A DNA stretch of 64,000 nt from an uncultured Bacteroidota bacterium (GCA_937901965.1 CALGSW010000001.1:347169-411168); one strand, 5' to 3'. Shown: positions 32,106 through 41,568, numbered from the stretch's first letter. Notes: generated by a model not told the origin, from the letters alone. Made by a program: numbers and translations.

Positions 32106-33542
32106 ATGGAATCAGCAAAAGTTTTTTCAATTTTCAGTGAGATTACAAAAATCCCCAGAGAATCCGGTCATGAAGAGCATATAATAAAGTATCTTCAGGA
32201 TTTTGCTCTCTCCAGGGGGCTTGAACACAAAACAGACAAAGCCGGTAATGTGGTAATTCTCAAACCTGCCACAAAAGGCATGGAGGGTGCTCCTACTATA
32301 ATACTCCAGAGCCATTCAGATATGGTTTGCGAGAAAAATTCAGGCACTGTTCACGATTTCAGGAAAGATCCCATAAAGGTTACAGAAGAGGATGGCTGGC
32401 TTATTGCAAAAGAGACAACACTGGGTGCAGATTGCGGGATAGGCATGGCTGCACAGCTTGCAATCCTGGAAGACAATACAATTTCGCACGGTCCTATTGA
32501 GGCACTCTTCACAACAGAAGAGGAGACCGGCCTTACCGGTGCAAAATCCCTTGAGGAGGGATTTCTGAAAGGGACAATCCTGATTAACCTTGATTCCGAA
32601 GATGAGGGAGAGTTGTTTATAGGATGTGCTGGCGGAATAGATACAACCGGAAGGTTCAGATATACAGCCAGGAAGAGCAAGGATGGTTCAAAGTTTCTGA
32701 AATTTGGTGTATTTGGAGCAACAGGCGGGCACAGCGGTGACGACATAGAGAAGAACAGAGCTAATGCAAATCAGATTTTGCTTCGATTTCTTTTTGAGGC
32801 ATATTCAGCTTACGAAATTTCACTTTGCGAAATTGATGGGGGAAACAAACGTAATGCTATAGCACGTGAAGCTTACGCAATTATAGCTATTGACCCTAAA
32901 GATGAGGAACAGATTGATGAGCTGTTTCAAAAGGTGGTTTCTGAGGCTCAGAATGAGCATTTCATCTCCGATCCTCAACTAGCCGGTAAAATAGGAAATG
33001 CAATGCATTTTGATTTTTGTGTGGATGACGAAACCTTTATCAGACTTGTTTGTAGCTTATACTCTATGCCACACGGAGTTCTGGCTATGAGTCAGACAAT
33101 TCCGGGTTTTGTTGAGACTTCAACTAATCTCGCAAGTATAAAAATGCAGGATGATAATGTAATTAAGGTAGCAACAAGTCAGAGAAGCTCAATTAACAGT
33201 GCAAAACACAATGCAGCCAGAAGAGTTGAAGCTCTTCTTAAACTGGCAGGAGCTGAGGCTACTCACGAAACAGAATATCCTGGCTGGCAGCCAAATACAA
33301 ATTCTGAAGTTTTAAAGGTCACTGAGAGTTCGTACAGACAATTATTTCCCAATCCGCCCAAAGTAAGAGCCATTCACGCTGGACTGGAATGCGGAATACT
33401 TATTGACAAATTTCCATATCTGGATATAATCTCCTTTGGGCCTACTGTTCGTGGAGCTCATGCACCCGGTGAAAAAATAGAAATTGCCTCTGTTGAGAAA
33501 TTCTGGAAATTACTTATAGCAGTTTTGGCAAAACTAAAATAA
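32106..33542 (+). CDS. pepD: Aminoacyl-histidine dipeptidase (PepD, M20C)
   Basis: 478 aa zinc peptidase that splits Xaa-His and other dipeptides. Metal ligands: His in LQSHSDMVCEK, Asp in TLGADCGIGM, Glu pair in FTTEEETGLTGA, and Asp in INLDSEDEGELFIGCAGG. The lid domain carries TGGHSGDDIEKNRAN. The C-terminal FGPTVRGAHAPGEKIEI is typical. 10 bp after dnaA, so possibly read through from it. The substrates fit a peptide-fermenting lifestyle. Confidence 0.93.
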   Translation: MESAKVFSIFSEITKIPRESGHEEHIIKYLQDFALSRGLEHKTDKAGNVVILKPATKGMEGAPTIILQSHSDMVCEKNSGTVHDFRKDPIKVTEEDGWLIAKETTLGADCGIGMAAQLAILEDNTISHGPIEALFTTEEETGLTGAKSLEEGFLKGTILINLDSEDEGELFIGCAGGIDTTGRFRYTARKSKDGSKFLKFGVFGATGGHSGDDIEKNRANANQILLRFLFEAYSAYEISLCEIDGGNKRNAIAREAYAIIAIDPKDEEQIDELFQKVVSEAQNEHFISDPQLAGKIGNAMHFDFCVDDETFIRLVCSLYSMPHGVLAMSQTIPGFVETSTNLASIKMQDDNVIKVATSQRSSINSAKHNAARRVEALLKLAGAEATHETEYPGWQPNTNSEVLKVTESSYRQLFPNPPKVRAIHAGLECGILIDKFPYLDIISFGPTVRGAHAPGEKIEIASVEKFWKLLIAVLAKLK

Positions 33543-33548
33543 AAAAAT

Positions 33549-34205
33549 ATGGCTGTACTAATAGCACCATCAATGTTATCTGCAAATTTCGGCAGACTTT
33601 CGTCTGAGGTGGAGATGATAAACAACAGCGATGCTGATTTATTTCACCTTGACATTATGGATGGCCTGTTTGTACCAAATATCTCTTACGGATTTCCGGT
33701 AGTTAAAGCAATTTCTGAGCTTGCAAAAAAGCCACTGGATGCCCATCTGATGATTGTTGATCCGGACAGATATATTGAGAGATTTGCAAAGGCAGGGGTA
33801 AAGTATCTGTCGGTTCATATTGAAGCATGCACACACCTTCACAGAACAATTCAGAATATCAAAGAGAACGGTATGAAAGCCGGTGTTGCATTAAATCCTC
33901 ACACTCCTGCATTAATGCTCAAAGAGATAATTTCTGATGCTGATTTTATATTAGTAATGTCTGTAAATCCCGGATTCGGAGGTCAGAAATTTATTGAATC
34001 GTCACTAAATAAAATCAGGGAGATCCGGCAAATGGCAGAGGAACTGGCACCACATCTTCAAATTGAGGTTGACGGAGGCGTTAGTAAAGAAAATGCCCCT
34101 CACCTTATAAAGGCAGGGGCTGATATTCTTGTTGCCGGTAACAGTGTCTTCTCTTCTGACTCTCCTGCCGATGCTATCAGAGAGCTGAAAAGTATATGCC
34201 GTTAG
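33549..34205 (+). CDS. rpe: Ribulose-phosphate 3-epimerase
   Basis: Pentose-phosphate pathway TIM barrel of 218 aa that interconverts ribulose 5-phosphate and xylulose 5-phosphate. Metal ligands and catalytic residues are visible: LSANFGRL, FHLDIMDGLFVPNISYG, DAHLMI, VHIEA, MSVNPGFGGQKF and VDGGVSKENA. It is 6 bp after pepD and ends 2 bp from the convergent birA gene, with no obvious terminator between. Confidence 0.96.
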   Translation: MAVLIAPSMLSANFGRLSSEVEMINNSDADLFHLDIMDGLFVPNISYGFPVVKAISELAKKPLDAHLMIVDPDRYIERFAKAGVKYLSVHIEACTHLHRTIQNIKENGMKAGVALNPHTPALMLKEIISDADFILVMSVNPGFGGQKFIESSLNKIREIRQMAEELAPHLQIEVDGGVSKENAPHLIKAGADILVAGNSVFSSDSPADAIRELKSICR

Positions 34206-34207
34206 TA

Positions 34208-34954
34208 TCAGATAATATATTTTACCTCTTTAAAGGCGTAGGACACTACTGATCCGTCCATCTTCTCAATTTGCAGGCAGGCATTTTTATCCGTTCCAAT
34301 AATTCTCCCATCAAATACCTCACCGGAAGGAGTCTCCTGAAATTTGTGTATCTCTTCAAATCTATATAGATGCCGATGGTACATTGATGAAATTTTCTCC
34401 GAAATACTGCCCCATGAAAAGTTCTTAAATGGAATATATAGGTCGTAGAGGAAAAAGGCCAGTTGTTCCAGCTCCTCCTTTAAATCATAATCCTTTCCGG
34501 TCAAATTCTTCAATGAGACAGGATTTGGCGCGTTAGAGGCAAACTTATCCTGATTAAGATTCAGTCCTATCCCTACTATTGACTCTGACAAACTGTCACC
34601 TTCAATAGTGTTTTCTATAAGTATACCTGCTATTTTTTTATCTTTCACATATATATCATTAGGCCATTTTATCTTCGCTTCCACCCCTTTGCTCTTTAGG
34701 TATTGATACACTCCAACAGCTGCAATCTGAGAGATAATAAACTGATTTTCTGCTTTTATCATCTCAGGTTTAAGTAAAAGTGAGAGTGTGAGATTCGTCC
34801 CTTTCGCACTCTCCCATGATGTTCCCTTTTGCCCTCTCCCTTCTGACTGAAATTCAGCAGCGAGAATAGTAAAGTCAGTCAGGTCTTCTGCCCTCCTAAG
34901 TATCTCTTTATTAGTGGAATCAATAGTGTCAAGCCAAATAATGTCAATAGCCAT
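34208..34954 (-). CDS. birA: Biotin--[acetyl-CoA-carboxylase] ligase (monofunctional)
   Basis: 248 aa. Attaches biotin to carrier domains of biotin enzymes. The catalytic domain shows the GRGQKGTSWESAKGTNLTLS adenylate loop and KWPNDIYVKDKKIAGILIEN. There is no N-terminal helix-turn-helix, so it is not a biotin-operon repressor. It diverges from rsfS. Confidence 0.93.
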   Translation of the reverse strand: MAIDIIWLDTIDSTNKEILRRAEDLTDFTILAAEFQSEGRGQKGTSWESAKGTNLTLSLLLKPEMIKAENQFIISQIAAVGVYQYLKSKGVEAKIKWPNDIYVKDKKIAGILIENTIEGDSLSESIVGIGLNLNQDKFASNAPNPVSLKNLTGKDYDLKEELEQLAFFLYDLYIPFKNFSWGSISEKISSMYHRHLYRFEEIHKFQETPSGEVFDGRIIGTDKNACLQIEKMDGSVVSYAFKEVKYII

Positions 34955-35026
34955 ATCAATAAAAGTTTAAATTGGTCACAAAATTGCAGTATTTTTACAA
35001 GAAATACGAAAAAAAAGACAATTATT

Positions 35027-35443
35027 GTGCCAGTAAAGAAGACTACAAACAAAAGAGTTAAAGCTGCAGAAAAGATCGCAGTACAACAGATTCACACAGA
35101 TGAGAATGAGCTCAAATGCATTACTGATGCCATGCTTGAAAAGAAGGCGCAGGCTGTATGCTCAATGGATCTGAGAAAGATAGGGACAGCCATTACAGAC
35201 CATTTTGTCATTTGTAACGCAGATTCAGCACCTCAGGTTATTGCCATTGCAGACAATGTTGAGGAAAAAATGTATACTCAGTGCAACAGGAAAGTAATAA
35301 GATCACAAGGAAAGGAGAATGCCTTCTGGATAATTATGGACTATTCAAATATTGTAATCCACATATTCAAAACAGAGTACAGACAGTTTTACAGACTGGA
35401 AGAGCTCTGGGCAGACGCAGAAAAGACTAACTATCAAGACTAA
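35027..35443 (+). CDS. rsfS: Ribosome silencing factor RsfS
   Basis: 138 aa; binds ribosomal protein L14 and blocks subunit joining in starvation. The core reads MDLRKIGTAITDHFVICNADSAPQV and ENAFWIIMDYSNIVIHIFKTEYRQFYRLEELW. The start is a GTG that gives a ~25-residue Lys-rich leader; the next ATG would cut into the fold, so GTG is preferred. First gene of the rsfS-ftsH-cdsA-psd run, with spacings of 6, 1 and 2 bp. Confidence 0.9.
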   Translation: MPVKKTTNKRVKAAEKIAVQQIHTDENELKCITDAMLEKKAQAVCSMDLRKIGTAITDHFVICNADSAPQVIAIADNVEEKMYTQCNRKVIRSQGKENAFWIIMDYSNIVIHIFKTEYRQFYRLEELWADAEKTNYQD

Positions 35444-35449
35444 AAAGCA

Positions 35450-37390
35450 ATGAGCGAAGAGAATAAAAACAACATTAATAAAAAATTTTCTAATATAAAG
35501 CCGCAGAAATTCAATAGCTTGTGGATAATACTAATTATCCTTACGGGTATTGCTATTATGTGGAACACCTATGAAGGGGGTGAGCCTTTAAAGACAGAGT
35601 GGTTTGAAGTTAAAGAGAAGATGATTAAACAGGGAGATATTGAAAAAATTGTCTTTGTTACTAATCAGAATATGGCAGAGGTCTTTATAAGAAAGGACAG
35701 CCTCTCCAAATACAAAAATAAGTTTGGAGGAAAGGAGCCAAAGTTTGGACCTCAATTCTATTTTATAGTCTCTTCAAACTTCAATCTTGAAGATCAGATA
35801 GACGTTGTGATGGCCGGGGTTGAGCCTGAAAAAAGATTCTCTGTAGAGACAGAACAACGAACAAACTATTTTGGAAAAGCGCTTGAATGGTTATTGCTTC
35901 CACTAATGCTGATTGGACTTTGGATATTCTTTTTTAGAAGAATGAACAAGTCAATGGGCGGCGGAGGTTCTCAGGGAGGAGGAATATTCTCTGTAGGAAA
36001 ATCACAGGCTAAACTTTTTGACAGAGACAATAATGTTAAAGTAACCTTTAAAGATGTTGCCGGACTTGAAGAGGCAAAAGTAGAGGTTATGGAGATTGTG
36101 GATTTCCTTAAAAATCCAAAAAAATACACAAATCTTGGTGGAAAAATTCCTAAAGGGGCTCTGCTTATTGGCCCTCCGGGTACCGGTAAAACTTTACTTG
36201 CCAAGGCTGTTGCCGGCGAGGCCGATGTTCCCTTCTTCTCTATTTCAGGATCGGACTTTGTGGAGATGTTTGTGGGTGTAGGTGCTTCAAGGGTGAGAGA
36301 TCTTTTCAGACAAGCAAAGGAGAAGGCTCCGTGTATTGTATTTATTGATGAAATAGACGCAGTGGGCAGAGCAAGAGGAAAGAATGCAGGATTTTCATCA
36401 AATGACGAGAGAGAGAACACTCTCAACCAACTCCTTACAGAGATGGATGGATTTGGTTCAAATTCCGGAGTAATAATACTAGCAGCAACCAACAGGGCTG
36501 ATATTCTTGATAAAGCACTCATGAGAGCCGGCCGTTTTGACAGGCAGATTCATGTTGACCTCCCGGAATTAAAGGAGAGAATGGAGATCTTCAAGGTACA
36601 CCTTCGCAATCTTAAGCTTGTGGATGGTTTTGACATTGAGTTTCTGGCAAAGCAGACACCGGGGTTCTCCGGAGCAGATATTGCAAACGTCTGCAACGAG
36701 GCGGCACTTATTGCTGCCAGAAACAACAAAGATTTCATTGAAAAACAGGATTTTCTTGACGCTGTTGACAGAATTATAGGCGGGCTTGAGAGAAGAAGTA
36801 AGATAATATCACCTGAAGAGAAGAGAACAATTGCCTTTCATGAAGCCGGACATGCAACTGTAAGCTGGATGCTTCCTCATGCTAATCCGCTCCTTAAAGT
36901 AACAATTATACCTAGAGGCCGGGCCCTGGGTGCAGCATGGTATCTGCCTGAGGAGAGACAAATTACAACAACCGAACAGATGATGGATGAGATGGCTGCC
37001 ACATTGGGTGGCAGAGTTGCAGAGGAGATCGTTAATGGTAAAATATCAACAGGAGCTTTAAGTGACCTGGAAAAGATTACAAAACAGGCTTATGCTATGG
37101 TCTCATATCTGGGGATGAGTAAAGAGGTAGGGAATATCTCTTTCTATGACTCTTCTGACTCTGCCGGATTCAATTTAGGCAAGCCATACAGCGAAAAGAC
37201 AGCCGAGCTTATTGATGCTGAAGTTAAGCGGATTATTGACGAAGCATACAAGATGGCAAGAAAGGTATTAACAGAAAACAGCGAAGGTTTTACCAAGCTT
37301 GCTGAGCTACTGCTTGAAAAAGAGGTTATATTTGCAGAGGATTTGGAGAGTATATTTGGCAAAAGATCCGGTAAACAACCCTTAGCATAA
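35450..37390 (+). CDS. ftsH: ATP-dependent zinc metalloprotease FtsH
   Basis: 646 aa membrane-anchored quality-control protease. Two transmembrane segments (SLWIILIILTGIAIMW; WLLLPLMLIGLWIFFF) flank a periplasmic domain. The AAA+ domain has Walker A GPPGTGKTLLAK, Walker B CIVFIDEIDAVG and the SRH with RAGRFDRQI. The zinc site is HEAGH, with a third ligand Asp in ALSDLEKITKQA. A Gly-rich linker (GGGGSQGGG) follows TM2. Confidence 0.97.
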   Translation: MSEENKNNINKKFSNIKPQKFNSLWIILIILTGIAIMWNTYEGGEPLKTEWFEVKEKMIKQGDIEKIVFVTNQNMAEVFIRKDSLSKYKNKFGGKEPKFGPQFYFIVSSNFNLEDQIDVVMAGVEPEKRFSVETEQRTNYFGKALEWLLLPLMLIGLWIFFFRRMNKSMGGGGSQGGGIFSVGKSQAKLFDRDNNVKVTFKDVAGLEEAKVEVMEIVDFLKNPKKYTNLGGKIPKGALLIGPPGTGKTLLAKAVAGEADVPFFSISGSDFVEMFVGVGASRVRDLFRQAKEKAPCIVFIDEIDAVGRARGKNAGFSSNDERENTLNQLLTEMDGFGSNSGVIILAATNRADILDKALMRAGRFDRQIHVDLPELKERMEIFKVHLRNLKLVDGFDIEFLAKQTPGFSGADIANVCNEAALIAARNNKDFIEKQDFLDAVDRIIGGLERRSKIISPEEKRTIAFHEAGHATVSWMLPHANPLLKVTIIPRGRALGAAWYLPEERQITTTEQMMDEMAATLGGRVAEEIVNGKISTGALSDLEKITKQAYAMVSYLGMSKEVGNISFYDSSDSAGFNLGKPYSEKTAELIDAEVKRIIDEAYKMARKVLTENSEGFTKLAELLLEKEVIFAEDLESIFGKRSGKQPLA

Positions 37391-37391
37391 G

Positions 37392-38222
37392 ATGAACAAT
37401 ACGGTGGTGAGAACATTGAGCGGATTAGTCTTCCTGTTAATTATGGTAGGCTCTCTGCTCATTGGACCCATCGCATATGCCGCAGTTATGCTCTTTATAA
37501 TTGCTGTTGTAATGCATGAATATCTGGAAATTAGCCTCGGTAATAAATACATAATTCCAAGATTACTTGCTATTCTTACAGGATTGTCTCTTTTCCTGAT
37601 TTTGTTCCTTATTCTTGAATATAAATCAGATGTAAAACTGTTGCTTATTACTCTTGTTCCGCTTGTAGCTACTTACGTGTCGCTTATCTGGGAAAAAGAT
37701 CCTGAGTCATATAAGAAAAATCAATATCTGGGAGGCTCTGTACTTTTTACAGCCCTCCCATTTGCTCTCACTACACTTATTGTATATAAAGAGAATGAGG
37801 TTTTTGACGGGACCACCCTTCTCTTCTTCTTTATTATATTGTGGGTTTCAGACATTGGAGCGTATGTATTTGGAATGTTGTTCGGGCAGAAAAACGGGCA
37901 TAAGCTTTTCCCTTCAATCTCACCTAAAAAGTCATGGGAGGGATTTTTCGGAGGGCTGGGATCCGCTCTTGTTTTTGCATTAATAATCTACTATACAGGC
38001 TTATCCGACTTTAATCTGTTTCACACTCTCATTGTTGCTTTAATAATCAACATAGCCAGTGTGCTTGGCGATCTTGCAGAGTCTCAGTTCAAAAGAAACT
38101 TTGGAGTAAAAGATTCCGGATCACTGATGCCGGGCCACGGAGGGCTCCTTGACAGGTTTGACGGAGCACTTACATCGTTTCCCCTGGCAATTGCATATAT
38201 AAAACTCCTTTCACTTTTATAA
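37392..38222 (+). CDS. cdsA: Phosphatidate cytidylyltransferase
   Basis: 276 aa, about eight transmembrane segments; makes CDP-diacylglycerol. The family signature lies in the C-terminal third: SPKKSWEGFFGG, GDLAESQFKRNFGVKDSG and MPGHGGLLDRFDG. It sits 1 bp after ftsH and 2 bp before psd, so phospholipid synthesis genes are coupled to the membrane protease. Confidence 0.95.
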   Translation: MNNTVVRTLSGLVFLLIMVGSLLIGPIAYAAVMLFIIAVVMHEYLEISLGNKYIIPRLLAILTGLSLFLILFLILEYKSDVKLLLITLVPLVATYVSLIWEKDPESYKKNQYLGGSVLFTALPFALTTLIVYKENEVFDGTTLLFFFIILWVSDIGAYVFGMLFGQKNGHKLFPSISPKKSWEGFFGGLGSALVFALIIYYTGLSDFNLFHTLIVALIINIASVLGDLAESQFKRNFGVKDSGSLMPGHGGLLDRFDGALTSFPLAIAYIKLLSLL

Positions 38223-38224
38223 AA

Positions 38225-38890
38225 ATGAAAATACATAAAGAGGGCTATAAAATAATATTAAATAGTTTCTGGATTCTGTCATTACCGGTAATTGCAGTAT
38301 ATTTTCTGTTTCCTGATTCAAATGCTGTTTGGTACACATTTGCGGCAGCTATACTACTTTTTACTCTTGTTGTAAGATTCTTCAGGTTTCCGGAGAGAAT
38401 TGCTCAGACAAATGACAGCGTGGTTCTTGCCCCTGCAGACGGAAAGATTGTTATTGTAAAAGAGGTTTATGAGGGAGAGTTCCTCAAGCAAAACTGTATT
38501 CAGGTCTCAGTGTTCATGAGCGTTTTCAACGTCCATATAAACTGGTTCCCTGTAAAAGGCAATGTGAAATATTACAAATACCACCCGGGAAGATATCTTG
38601 TGGCAATGCACCCAAAATCATCTGAGAAAAACGAAAGAACAACAATTGTTGTTGAGAATGAAAGAGGCGTGGTTCTTTTCAGACAGATAGCCGGTTATCT
38701 GGCAAGAAGAATAGTTTGTTACGCAAAAGAGAGCAGTTTGGTCAAACAGGGAGATCAGGCCGGTTTTATTAAGTTTGGATCAAGAGTTGACATATTCCTG
38801 CCTCTTGATGCAAGAGTTCAGGTCACAAAAGGGCAGAAGGTTACCGGAACACAGACAATAATAGCCACACTTCCGGATCCGGTTTTATAA
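38225..38890 (+). CDS. psd: Phosphatidylserine decarboxylase (short, archaeal/Bacteroidetes type)
   Basis: 221 aa proenzyme that forms phosphatidylethanolamine. Two hydrophobic N-terminal segments are followed by APADGKIV, NVHINWFPVKG and the self-cleavage site in IKFGSRVD, where cleavage before Ser makes the pyruvoyl group. The Ser is therefore present, with FGS in place of the LGST of the long family. Final gene of the rsfS-ftsH-cdsA-psd operon; its terminator lies inside the convergent pyrF gene. Confidence 0.93.
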   Translation: MKIHKEGYKIILNSFWILSLPVIAVYFLFPDSNAVWYTFAAAILLFTLVVRFFRFPERIAQTNDSVVLAPADGKIVIVKEVYEGEFLKQNCIQVSVFMSVFNVHINWFPVKGNVKYYKYHPGRYLVAMHPKSSEKNERTTIVVENERGVVLFRQIAGYLARRIVCYAKESSLVKQGDQAGFIKFGSRVDIFLPLDARVQVTKGQKVTGTQTIIATLPDPVL

Positions 38891-38896
38891 AAACAT

Positions 38897-39691
38897 CTAT
38901 TTAATATAGGCAGACATTTCAGAGGCAGCTTCGGCTGCCTTTTTTTCTGCTGCAAATGCAAAGTCATCCCCTTTGCCTGCGAATATGATGTTTCTTGATA
39001 TATTGACCAGAATGCCGCATTTTGAGTTCATACCGGCAGCAGCGACCTCGGCAATTGTCCCTCCCTGTGCCCCTACTCCCGGGACTAGGAAGAAATGGTC
39101 TGGAGCAAGCCCTCTTATTTCAGCCAGCTTCTCGGGACGTGTAGCCCCAACTACAAACATCAACTGATCCGGACTACCCCACTCTATCCCTTTTTGAATT
39201 ACTTTTTTGTAAATATCCAACTCAAAATCATTTGCAGAGGGATTGGAGGTAAGTGCCAGGATTACTGACCACCTCCCCTGATATTTCAGGAATGGCTCAA
39301 CCGAGTCCTTACCCATATAGGGAGCAAGAGTAACTGCATCACAATCCATCTTCTCAAAAAAGGCCTTGGCATATCTGTCTGCAGTATTGCCAATATCACC
39401 CCTTTTTGCATCGGCAATAATCATTATTGAGGGGTCAACGCTGCGGATATACTTAACGGTCCTTTCCAGCTGCTCCCAGCCCAAATAGCCTTGTGCCTCG
39501 TAAAAGGCAAGATTCGGTTTATAGGAGACTGCATATTTGTGTGTGGCGTCAATTATAGCCTTGTTAAATTCAAAGATAGGGCTGTCAAGAGATGCAACAG
39601 AGGGAGGAAATAGCGAGGGATCTGAATCCAGTCCTACACAGAGAAAACTCTTTTTACGCCTGATATTGTCATATAACTGCTCTCTGTTCAT
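38897..39691 (-). CDS. pyrF: Orotidine 5'-phosphate decarboxylase (type 2)
   Basis: 264 aa; last step of UMP synthesis. The catalytic Asp-Lys-Asp array is in IIADAKRGDIGNTADRYA; the entry motif FLCVGLDSDPSLFP and phosphate-binding VPGVGAQGG belong to the longer type-2 family. The 3' end (residues around AAEAASEM) encodes, on the other strand, the terminator of psd. 23 bp from prfA. Confidence 0.95.
   Translation of the reverse strand: MNREQLYDNIRRKKSFLCVGLDSDPSLFPPSVASLDSPIFEFNKAIIDATHKYAVSYKPNLAFYEAQGYLGWEQLERTVKYIRSVDPSIMIIADAKRGDIGNTADRYAKAFFEKMDCDAVTLAPYMGKDSVEPFLKYQGRWSVILALTSNPSANDFELDIYKKVIQKGIEWGSPDQLMFVVGATRPEKLAEIRGLAPDHFFLVPGVGAQGGTIAEVAAAGMNSKCGILVNISRNIIFAGKGDDFAFAAEKKAAEAASEMSAYIK
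38923..38946 (+). terminator. Rho-independent terminator for the ftsH operon, inside antisense pyrF coding sequence
   Basis: AGGCAGC-TTCG-GCTGCCT followed by six more T: a 7-bp stem with a stable UUCG tetraloop, 33 nt after the psd stop. The same bases encode Ala/Glu/Lys-rich residues near the C-terminus of PyrF. Confidence 0.9.
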
Positions 39692-39714
39692 GTCCCTCTG
39701 TCTTAATTATAAAA

Positions 39715-40800
39715 TTATTCGCCTGAATCTTTAAGTCGTTCTGCATTTTCTGCAATCTGGAGCAGGTCAATAACCTCCTGAACTGCGCCATCCATAAAGA
39801 CCGGAAGATTATACATTGTATAGTTAATTCGGTGATCTGTAACCCTGGACTGAGGATAGTTGTAAGTACGGATTTTTGCAGAACGATCCCCTGTTGAAAC
39901 CATTGTTTTTCTCTTAGCAGAAATCTCATTCAGGTACTTTTCATATTCAAGATTATAGAGACGCGTCCTTAGCTCTGCAAGTGCTTTGTCATAGTTCTTT
40001 ATCTGAGATTTTTCATCCTGACACTGAACTACAATGCCGGTAGGCATGTGAGTAAGTCTTATAGCTGAGTATGTAGTGTTAACAGATTGTCCCCCCGGTC
40101 CAGAAGAGCAGAAGGTATCTTTTCTGACATCATTGATATTTAGTTCAATATCAAACTCCTCTGCTTCAGGAAGTACGGCAACTGATGCTGCAGATGTGTG
40201 AACTCTTCCCTGAGTCTCTGTCTGTGGTACTCTTTGAACACGGTGAACACCGCTCTCATATTTTAAAACTCCATAAACACCATTACCGGAAATCTTACAT
40301 ATAACCTCCTTAAATCCTCCTGAAGTACCCTCGCTCTGGCTATTAATCTCCAGTTTCCAGCCCTTCCTCTCGGCAAACTTTGCGTACATTCTAAAGAGGT
40401 CTCCGGCAAATATTGAAGCCTCATCTCCTCCTGCACCGGCCCTTATCTCAACAATAGCATTCTTTGAATCCTGAGGATCAGCCGGGATTAAAAGCAGCTT
40501 AATCTCCTCTTCCATTGCAGGCATAGCCTCTTCAATCATTGATATCTCCTCTTTTGCCATCTCTCGCAACTCTTCATCCTTTTCGTTCTGAAGTATATCC
40601 TTTGCATTTTCCAGATCAATAACCATTTTGCGGTATTTGTTGCCTGCCTCAACAAGAGGTTCCAGATCTCTGTACTCTTTGTTCAGAGACACATACCTCT
40701 TCATGTCCGACATCACTGCCGGATCTGATATCTGGGCTGCAATGTTCTCATATTTCTCTTTTAGCCCCTCCAGTTTGGAGTATAGATTATTATCGCTCAT
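39715..40800 (-). CDS. prfA: Peptide chain release factor 1
   Basis: 361 aa; recognises UAA/UAG. The catalytic GGQ is in SSGPGGQSVNTTYSAIRLTH, and the codon-recognition PxT-type region lies in the preceding domain (QRVPQTETQGRVHTSAA). A -7 box TAATTTTG is present on the minus strand at 40829-40822, but with no correctly spaced TTG. Followed by pyrF after 23 bp. Confidence 0.96.
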   Translation of the reverse strand: MSDNNLYSKLEGLKEKYENIAAQISDPAVMSDMKRYVSLNKEYRDLEPLVEAGNKYRKMVIDLENAKDILQNEKDEELREMAKEEISMIEEAMPAMEEEIKLLLIPADPQDSKNAIVEIRAGAGGDEASIFAGDLFRMYAKFAERKGWKLEINSQSEGTSGGFKEVICKISGNGVYGVLKYESGVHRVQRVPQTETQGRVHTSAASVAVLPEAEEFDIELNINDVRKDTFCSSGPGGQSVNTTYSAIRLTHMPTGIVVQCQDEKSQIKNYDKALAELRTRLYNLEYEKYLNEISAKRKTMVSTGDRSAKIRTYNYPQSRVTDHRINYTMYNLPVFMDGAVQEVIDLLQIAENAERLKDSGE

Positions 40801-40857
40801 ATTTCTTTGTCAAATTGGCTGCAAAATTAGTGAAATTAGTTGATTCAAGGAATTTTA

Positions 40858-41337
40858 TTAAGTGACAGCTCTTTTATATCTGATCCTCAAAATATTTCTC
40901 TCAGGGTCAAAATCTGAAGAGATGATTTTTATACCTCCTATTTCTGAGGTGTTTTTTACATGAAGCCCTATGCAGGGACAATGATCGTAATCACCCACAG
41001 ATATTATTCTTACAACATCTCCGGCCTCTGCGGGGAGTTTATCTGTATTAACCCGTCTCTCTGCCTCCACTCTGGATACGAACGATTCTCTAACATCCAG
41101 ATTAAGTGATACTATTCTGTTAACCTCCATTTCAAGTCCTGTAATCTCCTCTGCTGTCAATTCTCTGTTTATTTTGTAGTCTACCTTTGATTTCTTCTTT
41201 TCAATATGATTACTTACTGATCGTCCCGTACCAAACATCCTCACCATTGTCTGGTTTATTATATGTTCAGCGGTATGCATTGGGGCGTTGTAGTCTTTGT
41301 TGGGCTCGTTTATTTCCATTTCAACACTTGTTTGCAT
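40858..41337 (-). CDS. AlaX-like trans-editing protein (alanyl/threonyl-tRNA synthetase editing fold)
   Basis: 159 aa stand-alone second-additional-domain protein. Zinc-binding HxxxH (HTAEHIIN) and CxxxH (CPCIGLHVKN) motifs are intact. These domains deacylate mischarged tRNA (Ser or Gly on tRNA-Ala, or Ser on tRNA-Thr). It lacks the N-terminal beta-barrel of AlaX-M, so it is closest to the short AlaX-S type; the exact substrate is unknown. It lies between a palindromic repeat and prfA. Confidence 0.8.
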   Translation of the reverse strand: MQTSVEMEINEPNKDYNAPMHTAEHIINQTMVRMFGTGRSVSNHIEKKKSKVDYKINRELTAEEITGLEMEVNRIVSLNLDVRESFVSRVEAERRVNTDKLPAEAGDVVRIISVGDYDHCPCIGLHVKNTSEIGGIKIISSDFDPERNILRIRYKRAVT

Positions 41338-41357
41338 GTAAAGTTAATTATTTTGCT

Positions 41358-41521
41358 GGAGCTTTTCCTCCTCGCTCACTGCGTGCGCTGTTGCGGTATT
41401 GGGTGGGACGAACCTCCACAGGCCTCGTAATGACAGAATTGCAAAACGCAATTTGTTGATATTGAAGGCTTTATGTTTTACAACACCTTAGAATTCAACT
41501 CCATGGAGGTTCGTCCCACCC
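41358..41521 (-). repeat. Modular palindromic intergenic repeat, copy A (3' of hcp)
   Basis: This fills most of the 294-bp gap between hcp and the AlaX-like gene. Two modules are visible. (1) A perfect 18-bp inverted repeat, GGGTGGGACGAACCTCCA at 41401-41418 against 41504-41521, around an 85-nt loop. (2) A 39-nt core at 41358-41396, read on the minus strand with GAGCGAGGAGGAAAA near its 3' end, shared with copies B and C. Read on the minus strand the order is hairpin then core, downstream of hcp. No coding frame of merit is inside. Confidence 0.8.
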
Positions 41522-41568
41522 ACGCCTGTTTGCTGTAAGAAGGCAGCGGATGACCGGGGAAGATGTAC

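Noticed and set aside
35971..36522. 183-codon minus-strand frame in ftsH
   Set aside because: Antisense shadow of the AAA+ domain.
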